A stretch of 10,702 nucleotides of DNA from contig CAMWJR010000020.1 in assembly GCA_947174645.1 (NCBI GenBank), forward strand, positions 1 through 10,702, in the 5' to 3' direction. The translations under genes were made by a program, and so were the position numbers. The notes below the pieces were generated by a model. The model saw nothing but the letters and a program-made list of their open reading frames with translations, ran no database searches and was not told the DNA's origin. Every line of letters begins with the position of its first letter. Position 1 is the first letter of the stretch. The DNA comes from an uncultured Verrucomicrobiota bacterium. Its GTDB lineage: Bacteria > Verrucomicrobiota > Verrucomicrobiia > Opitutales > LL51. Of the stretch, positions 6,799 to 10,702 are shown piece after piece.

Positions 6799-7557
6799 TT
6801 AGAGTTCTTTCCCTTGCCAACTGACGAAGTAGGCACTCTCGGGGAGAGTTTGATCTAAATTATTGGTTGGGAGTGCAGTGCCATGTTGCTGGAAACGTCC
6901 TGAAATTGTCGGGAACCATTCAACGTGACCGTCAAAAAACGCAATAAGGCCGCCTCGGTTACCCCAGATGCCGCTATTAGCATCAGAAAATGAATTCCAT
7001 TGACCTTGAGAAGACAGACCGCGACTATAGCAACAGGGGATTTTCGACGACAACAATTCGTCGTCATTTTTGAATGAGTCTTTGGCGATGCAGCAAACGA
7101 CGCTCAAGGGCGTATTTCCGCCGCTTTGTTTCCCACGGAATTTTTCGGCGATACGATCGGCGACCGCATCATACATAGTTTCGACCATATTTTTTTTCGT
7201 CAAAGGATCGAAATCCCACATCCAAACCGAAATGTCGCTGATGTAGCCGTATTTTGCGAGAAGCGTAGCGACGAGGTTGGCATCACCATCGCCAGAGGCC
7301 TGGCCACCAAGTTCATAGAAATCGGAGGGGCGGATGACATGGCCATGATCACGAATAAAATTGATATGGGCGAGGGCGATTATCCTTAAATTAGCAGCTG
7401 CGGCGGCACGCTGAGAACGTTCAGTCAGTGCACGTAGATTTGGGATCGTGAGGCAAATTAGAATGGCTAGAATTCCGATGACAACGGTGAGTTCCAGAAG
7501 CGAAAAGCTCTTTTGATTGGCGCATCGTGACACGGAGATATTTTGTGAAATTTTCAC
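6799..7557 (-). CDS. Pseudopilin-like protein with prepilin N-terminal methylation motif
   Basis: This is a 252-residue exported protein of the type-IV-pilin/type-II-secretion pseudopilin fold. After a 17-residue leader (with K16 and S17) comes FSLLELTVVIGILAILICLTIPNL: a prepilin peptidase site, the conserved Glu at mature position 5 (E22), and the hydrophobic helix that anchors or packs the pilin. The usual glycine before the cleavage site is a serine (KS/FSLLEL). The C-terminal part holds CYSRGL and GLIAFFDGHVEWF, the block seen in many PVC pseudopilins (H-x9-DG type), but the histidine ten residues before DG is glycine here. Two CC pairs (VCCIA, PCCYS) could form disulfides. Start is a GTG with no Shine-Dalgarno sequence; a TAAATT hexamer lies 9 bases upstream. 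The gene stands alone with no secretion or pilus genes nearby. It may be a minor pseudopilin or a surface protein; its partner machine is unknown. Confidence 0.82.
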   Translation of the reverse strand: MKISQNISVSRCANQKSFSLLELTVVIGILAILICLTIPNLRALTERSQRAAAAANLRIIALAHINFIRDHGHVIRPSDFYELGGQASGDGDANLVATLLAKYGYISDISVWMWDFDPLTKKNMVETMYDAVADRIAEKFRGKQSGGNTPLSVVCCIAKDSFKNDDELLSSKIPCCYSRGLSSQGQWNSFSDANSGIWGNRGGLIAFFDGHVEWFPTISGRFQQHGTALPTNNLDQTLPESAYFVSWQGKEL

Positions 7558-7582
7558 AAAAGGACAAATTTAAAACGATATT
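7553..7582 (+). promoter_or_regulatory. Candidate cysS promoter giving a near-leaderless mRNA
   Basis: TTCACA (7553-7558, five of six bases of the -35 consensus), an 18-base spacer and GATATT (7577-7582, four of six of the -10 consensus) precede the cysS ATG by 9 bases. Transcription would then start 2-3 bases before the start codon, consistent with the absence of a Shine-Dalgarno sequence. The -35 element overlaps the first codons of the divergent pseudopilin gene. Confidence 0.4.
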
Positions 7583-7591
7583 GCGCTTTTT

Positions 7592-9010
7592 ATGGGAAAA
7601 ACTAGCTCCCGAGGTGTGATCTTTTTGTACAATTTGCGGCGGCATGTTTTAGAGGAAATTCAAGCAAGTCAACCAGATCAAGTGCTGCGTATCTATTGCT
7701 GTGGGCCAACGGTGTATAATTTAGCACATATCGGGAATTTTCGTACCTTTTTGCTTCAAGATGTACTGCGGCGTTTACTGTTGACCTCTGGATATAAGGT
7801 GAAGTTCGTGCGCAATATCACGGATGTGGACGATAAGACGATCCGCGGATCACAACAGGCAGGGGTTTCGCTCAACAATTTTACGCAACACTGGGTTGAC
7901 TGTTTTCACCGTGATTCCAAAGAACTAAACATTTTGGCTCCCGATGTGGAGCCGAGGGCGACAGGGCATATCGCGGAACAGATTGCAATGATCCAGCGGC
8001 TTGTCGATAAGGGACATGCTTACACTACGGTGGATGGTTCCGTATATTTTCGGATTGCCAGCTTCCCCGACTACGGGAAGGTTTCAGGGATCGCTTTAGC
8101 GCAACTCGAATCACAGGCAACCAACAGCGCCGGACAGCGTAATCAGTCGGATGAGTATTCGCGTGATCACGTTTGTGACTTTGCGCTTTGGAAGGCTTAT
8201 AAACCCGAAGACGGCGACGTTTTTTGGGAAAGCCCCTGGGGGCGCGGGCGTCCGGGATGGCATATTGAGTGTAGTGCGATGGCACAGAAATATCTCGGAC
8301 CGACGATCGATATTCATGGCGGAGGAATCGACCTGTGCTTCCCGCATCATGAAAACGAGGTCGCTCAGTCAGAGTGTGCGACAAAAGAGCCTTTTGTACG
8401 CCACTGGTTCCACTCTGTGCATTTATTGATCGAGGGGCAGAAAATGTCAAAAAGCCTGGGTAATATTTACACGCTAAAAGATTTTTCGGAAAAAGGCTAT
8501 GACGCGGCGACGGTTCGATACGCCTTGATCAGCGCCCATTACCGTCAGACGCTCAATTTTACGCAGGCGAGTCTCGAGGCCGCGCAAAGTGCACTTAAAA
8601 AACTCCGTGCGCATGTCACAGCGATGGGAATTTCCAGGGCAGTTGAAAGACGACCGGTATCAGAATGGCATTTTTTCAATAAGGCGATGGAGGCACTTCA
8701 GCAAGATCTCAACACACCAAAATGTCTTGGGGAGTTGTTTACCGTTCTCAATCAGCGTCCGACCATTCAGGCTGATTTTATCAATGAATTACTAACAATT
8801 TTATGGATTTTGGGTCTCTATGAGCCACTGTTGGAGCAGCAAGAACGAGTCCAAGAGATTCCGCCAGAAATTGCGGCGCTTGCGGAGGAGCGAAAGCGTG
8901 CAAAGGCGCAGAAACAGTACGCGGAGGCGGATCGATTGCGGGCACAAATTAACGCCAAAGGTTGGTCGATTACCGATCAAAAGGACGGTTATCAGCTGAT
9001 GCCAAATTAA
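7592..9010 (+). CDS. cysS: Cysteinyl-tRNA synthetase
   Basis: This cytoplasmic class I aminoacyl-tRNA synthetase charges tRNA-Cys with cysteine using ATP. At 472 residues it has the normal bacterial length. The ATP-binding signatures are HIGN (residues 46-49, the HIGH box) and KMSKS (284-288). The four zinc ligands that recognise the cysteine thiol are all present with the same spacing as in E. coli CysS: C37 (YCCGPTVY), C227 (WHIECSAM), H252 and E256 (FPHHENE). NITDVDDK and HGGGIDLCFPHHENE are also typical, and the C-terminal part has the EERKRAKAQKQYAEADRLRAQI helix with GW(S/T)ITD ending. The ATG at 7592 is preferred. An in-frame GTG at 7616 fits the usual N-terminus well but has its GAGG only one base upstream, too close to work. 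Divergent from the pseudopilin gene; the antiporter follows after 65 bases. Probably an essential gene. Confidence 0.97.
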   Translation: MGKTSSRGVIFLYNLRRHVLEEIQASQPDQVLRIYCCGPTVYNLAHIGNFRTFLLQDVLRRLLLTSGYKVKFVRNITDVDDKTIRGSQQAGVSLNNFTQHWVDCFHRDSKELNILAPDVEPRATGHIAEQIAMIQRLVDKGHAYTTVDGSVYFRIASFPDYGKVSGIALAQLESQATNSAGQRNQSDEYSRDHVCDFALWKAYKPEDGDVFWESPWGRGRPGWHIECSAMAQKYLGPTIDIHGGGIDLCFPHHENEVAQSECATKEPFVRHWFHSVHLLIEGQKMSKSLGNIYTLKDFSEKGYDAATVRYALISAHYRQTLNFTQASLEAAQSALKKLRAHVTAMGISRAVERRPVSEWHFFNKAMEALQQDLNTPKCLGELFTVLNQRPTIQADFINELLTILWILGLYEPLLEQQERVQEIPPEIAALAEERKRAKAQKQYAEADRLRAQINAKGWSITDQKDGYQLMPN

Positions 9011-9026
9011 AAAACAAAAGAGCTTG

Positions 9027-9060
9027 TCTTTTCTATTGTTTACCCTTGGGATAGAAAAGA
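9027..9060. repeat. Perfect 10-bp inverted repeat interleaved with the antiporter promoter
   Basis: TCTTTTCTAT (9027-9036) and ATAGAAAAGA (9051-9060) are exact reverse complements with a 14-base loop containing CCCTTGGG. The right arm ends directly against the antiporter -10 hexamer and the loop holds the likely -35. It could be an operator or a weak AU-rich transcription terminator for cysS; there is no GC-rich stem and no T-run, so a classical intrinsic terminator is unlikely. Confidence 0.65.
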
Positions 9061-9066
9061 TACAAT
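9039..9066 (+). promoter_or_regulatory. Candidate promoter of the CPA2 antiporter gene
   Basis: TACAAT (9061-9066) is a five-of-six match to the -10 consensus, with TTTACC (9039-9044) 16 bases upstream as -35 (four of six). The -10 ends 9 bases before the ATG at 9076, placing the transcript start about 3 bases before the start codon. There is no Shine-Dalgarno sequence between them. Confidence 0.5.
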
Positions 9067-9075
9067 CTTAACATC

Positions 9076-10702
9076 ATGGAAGAGGGCGGTTTGATACGTG
9101 ACTTTGCGGTCCTGATCGGGGCGGCTGGGACTGCAGGTTTGATTTTCCATTTTTTGCGGCTCCCGCTTTTGCTCGGGTACATCTTAAGTGGGTTTATTAT
9201 CGGGCCTCATTTTGCACTCGCACCGTACATCCAGAACTATGAGGTATTGCAACAGTTTGGCGACCTTGGCGTAATTTTTCTGATGTTCTACATCGGACTG
9301 GAGTTTGACCTCGACAAATTGCGGCGGACGATGGGACCTTCGTTTTTAGCCGTTTTATTTCAGACGGTGATCATGATGTTCGTCGGGATTTTATCGGCGC
9401 GATGTCTTGGATGGCAAGGCGTTAACGGGTTATTTCTCGGGGCACTCATGGCGATCAGTTCGACGATGATGACGATCCCGGTGCTCAAAGAAGAAAAAGC
9501 GCTCGATACGCACTATGCCCAGTTAGCTGTTGGAATTTTAGTTCTTGAGGACTTTGTTGCGATTTTGCTGCTCGTTATCCTTTCCGGTATCTCGATGAAG
9601 GGCCATTTTGAATGGAAGGCGGTCGAACAGGTGACATTCCTACTGGGCGTTTTCGTTGTCATGGTCTTTGTTCTTGGTCGTTTTTGTGGCGCCCGCATTT
9701 CGGCTTGGTTGAGTAAAATTACTTCACCGGATTTACTGGTTTTAATTCCCATAGGGTTTGCATTAGGAATTGGAGAGCTCGCGAATGAGGTCCATTTTTC
9801 GACGGAGTTAGGGGCGTTTTTAGCGGGATCGGTCCTGTCGCAGACGGCGTTTGCGCATAAAATTGATGCTATCACGGAGCCGTTGCGCAATATGTTTTGT
9901 GCGATCTTTTTCGTTACGATTGGGATGGCGATCGATCCGGCACAAATTGCGCAACACTGGGTTGCAATTCTGGTAATTTCAGTGGTTGCGACGATTGCGC
10001 AGATTTTTGTCTGTTGGTTCGGGCTCTATTTGGCGGGCGAAGATTCAAAGGTATCGTTTTATACCTCGGTTTACAAATCGCAAAAGGGGGAATTTAGCTT
10101 TGTTATTGCGGGACTTGGTGCTTCATTAGGGGTAACCGATCCGGCGTTAATGTCGATCGCTGTTGGACTTTCGTTGTGTACAATTGTACTGAGTTCATTG
10201 CTGAGAAAGTACATCGAGCCGCTCTACGGTGTCATTGGCCGGTGTATGCCGAAATCGCTCGTTAATTTCGATCAGTTTTACCGTCGTTTTCAGCAGGCAG
10301 CAAAGCTAGAGGTCGAAAAGATGATTTTTTTACACGAGGCAAAAGGGTATATTTTGAGCCTTGTTTGGTACTTTTTAATGCTCGTAGGGTTGATGATTTT
10401 GGCGGGATTTTTTTCTCAAGGCGTTGAGAACAAATCGTGGTCGTTTATCGCGCAGCATGAGATGATTGCTATGGCGGTGATTTGGATTTGTGCCGCGTTC
10501 ATCATTATGCCGATTTTCGCTGGTGTCGTCAAAAATATCAACGAGATTATCAATATTGTCCTCAATCACATTTTTCACTCAGAGCAGCAGGCGCAACAGC
10601 AGGAAAATAGCCGTAGCATTGGCGTCATCCGTCACGTCGTTTTGTCGATTGTTCTACTTTTTATCGGCATTATTTTTGTTTCCGTTTCATCAGCTTATTT
10701 GC
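9076..10702 (+). CDS. CPA2 (Kef-type) cation:proton antiporter, 3'-partial
   Basis: This inner-membrane protein exchanges Na+ or K+ for H+ and serves pH and ion balance. It is open to the window edge, with 542 codons visible and no stop. The first 385 residues are a complete CPA2 membrane domain: LPLLLGYILSGFIIGPH (29-45), FLMFYIGLEFDL (68-79), the ion-site segment VLEDFVAILLL with D159, FSTELGAFLAGS (241-252), FFVTIGMAIDP (278-288) and SQKGEFSFV (335-343, the Q-x-GEF box of Kef proteins). Where KefB/KefC have a cytosolic RCK/TrkA-N nucleotide-binding domain, this protein instead has a charged linker (about 386-423) and at least three further membrane segments (about 424-446, 462-484, 520-541) with a glutamine-rich loop (503-510). 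The single acidic residue in LED resembles Kef rather than the DD type. No Shine-Dalgarno sequence; start chosen by fit to family N-termini and the promoter. Confidence 0.88.
   Translation, partial: MEEGGLIRDFAVLIGAAGTAGLIFHFLRLPLLLGYILSGFIIGPHFALAPYIQNYEVLQQFGDLGVIFLMFYIGLEFDLDKLRRTMGPSFLAVLFQTVIMMFVGILSARCLGWQGVNGLFLGALMAISSTMMTIPVLKEEKALDTHYAQLAVGILVLEDFVAILLLVILSGISMKGHFEWKAVEQVTFLLGVFVVMVFVLGRFCGARISAWLSKITSPDLLVLIPIGFALGIGELANEVHFSTELGAFLAGSVLSQTAFAHKIDAITEPLRNMFCAIFFVTIGMAIDPAQIAQHWVAILVISVVATIAQIFVCWFGLYLAGEDSKVSFYTSVYKSQKGEFSFVIAGLGASLGVTDPALMSIAVGLSLCTIVLSSLLRKYIEPLYGVIGRCMPKSLVNFDQFYRRFQQAAKLEVEKMIFLHEAKGYILSLVWYFLMLVGLMILAGFFSQGVENKSWSFIAQHEMIAMAVIWICAAFIIMPIFAGVVKNINEIINIVLNHIFHSEQQAQQQENSRSIGVIRHVVLSIVLLFIGIIFVSVSSAYL

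Noticed and set aside
7616..7618. GTG as an alternative cysS start with an adjacent GAGG
   Set aside because: The protein would begin in a family-typical way, but the GAGG is only one base from the GTG, too close to act as a ribosome binding site. The ATG at 7592 with its promoter spacing is preferred, though the alternative is not excluded.
8025..8450. 141-codon open frame on the minus strand inside cysS
   Set aside because: It lies wholly within cysS, whose catalytic motifs are intact across the same span. The translation is rich in Arg, Ser and Pro with no recognisable motif, as expected of a shadow frame.
9513..9890. 125-codon open frame on the minus strand inside the antiporter gene
   Set aside because: Antisense to conserved CPA2 motifs, low-complexity Lys/Thr/Ser-rich translation, no start context; a shadow.
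1..10702. tRNA, rRNA, CRISPR array, riboswitch or prophage signals
   Set aside because: I looked for cloverleaf T-loop motifs, regular short direct repeats and att-like repeats by eye and saw none. A covariance-model search could still find a small structured RNA.

Overview
The window looks like a chromosomal segment of a bacterium from the PVC superphylum, most likely class Opitutae of the Verrucomicrobiota. The best clue is the pseudopilin-like gene at 6799-7557. It has an N-terminal prepilin methylation motif and a C-terminal block (CYSRGL, NRGGLIAFFDGHVEWF) of a kind I associate with Opitutae and other PVC proteins. The other genes (a MATE exporter, AGCS symporters, a long RseP, CysS and a CPA2 antiporter) fit but are not diagnostic. 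Base composition is moderate, genes are densely packed, and I see no phage, IS, CRISPR, rRNA or tRNA sequence.

Layout. Positions 1-176 are an AT-rich leader with no convincing gene. 177-1556 (+) is a MATE-family exporter. Its stop overlaps, tail to tail, the stop of the second of two tandem AGCS sodium:amino-acid symporter paralogs on the minus strand (2936-4264 first, then 1549-2874 in transcription order). Upstream of them on the same strand is a 192-residue membrane protein of unknown function (4339-4917). About 90 bases away, divergently, starts a long site-2 protease of the RseP type (5006-6787). It converges with 11 bases to spare on the pseudopilin-like gene (6799-7557, minus). That gene is divergent from cysS (7592-9010), and a CPA2 cation:proton antiporter starts at 9076 and runs off the right edge.

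Function. Most of the window is membrane transport: export (MATE), amino-acid import (two AGCS paralogs) and cation/proton exchange (CPA2). It also holds one essential translation gene (cysS), one envelope protease (rseP) and one exported pilin-like protein. No single pathway links them. The duplicated amino-acid importer suggests an organism that scavenges amino acids, which is inference only.

The most notable points are: (1) the two AGCS genes are a mosaic of nearly identical and strongly diverged blocks, as expected from gene conversion, and share a conserved upstream box; (2) several genes lack a Shine-Dalgarno sequence and have a promoter-like -10 element about 7-11 bases before the start codon, suggesting leaderless mRNAs; (3) a perfect 10-bp inverted repeat is interleaved with the antiporter promoter; (4) the antiporter has an unusual extra membrane region where related Kef proteins carry a cytosolic nucleotide-binding domain. 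I do not see a clearly new multi-gene system.
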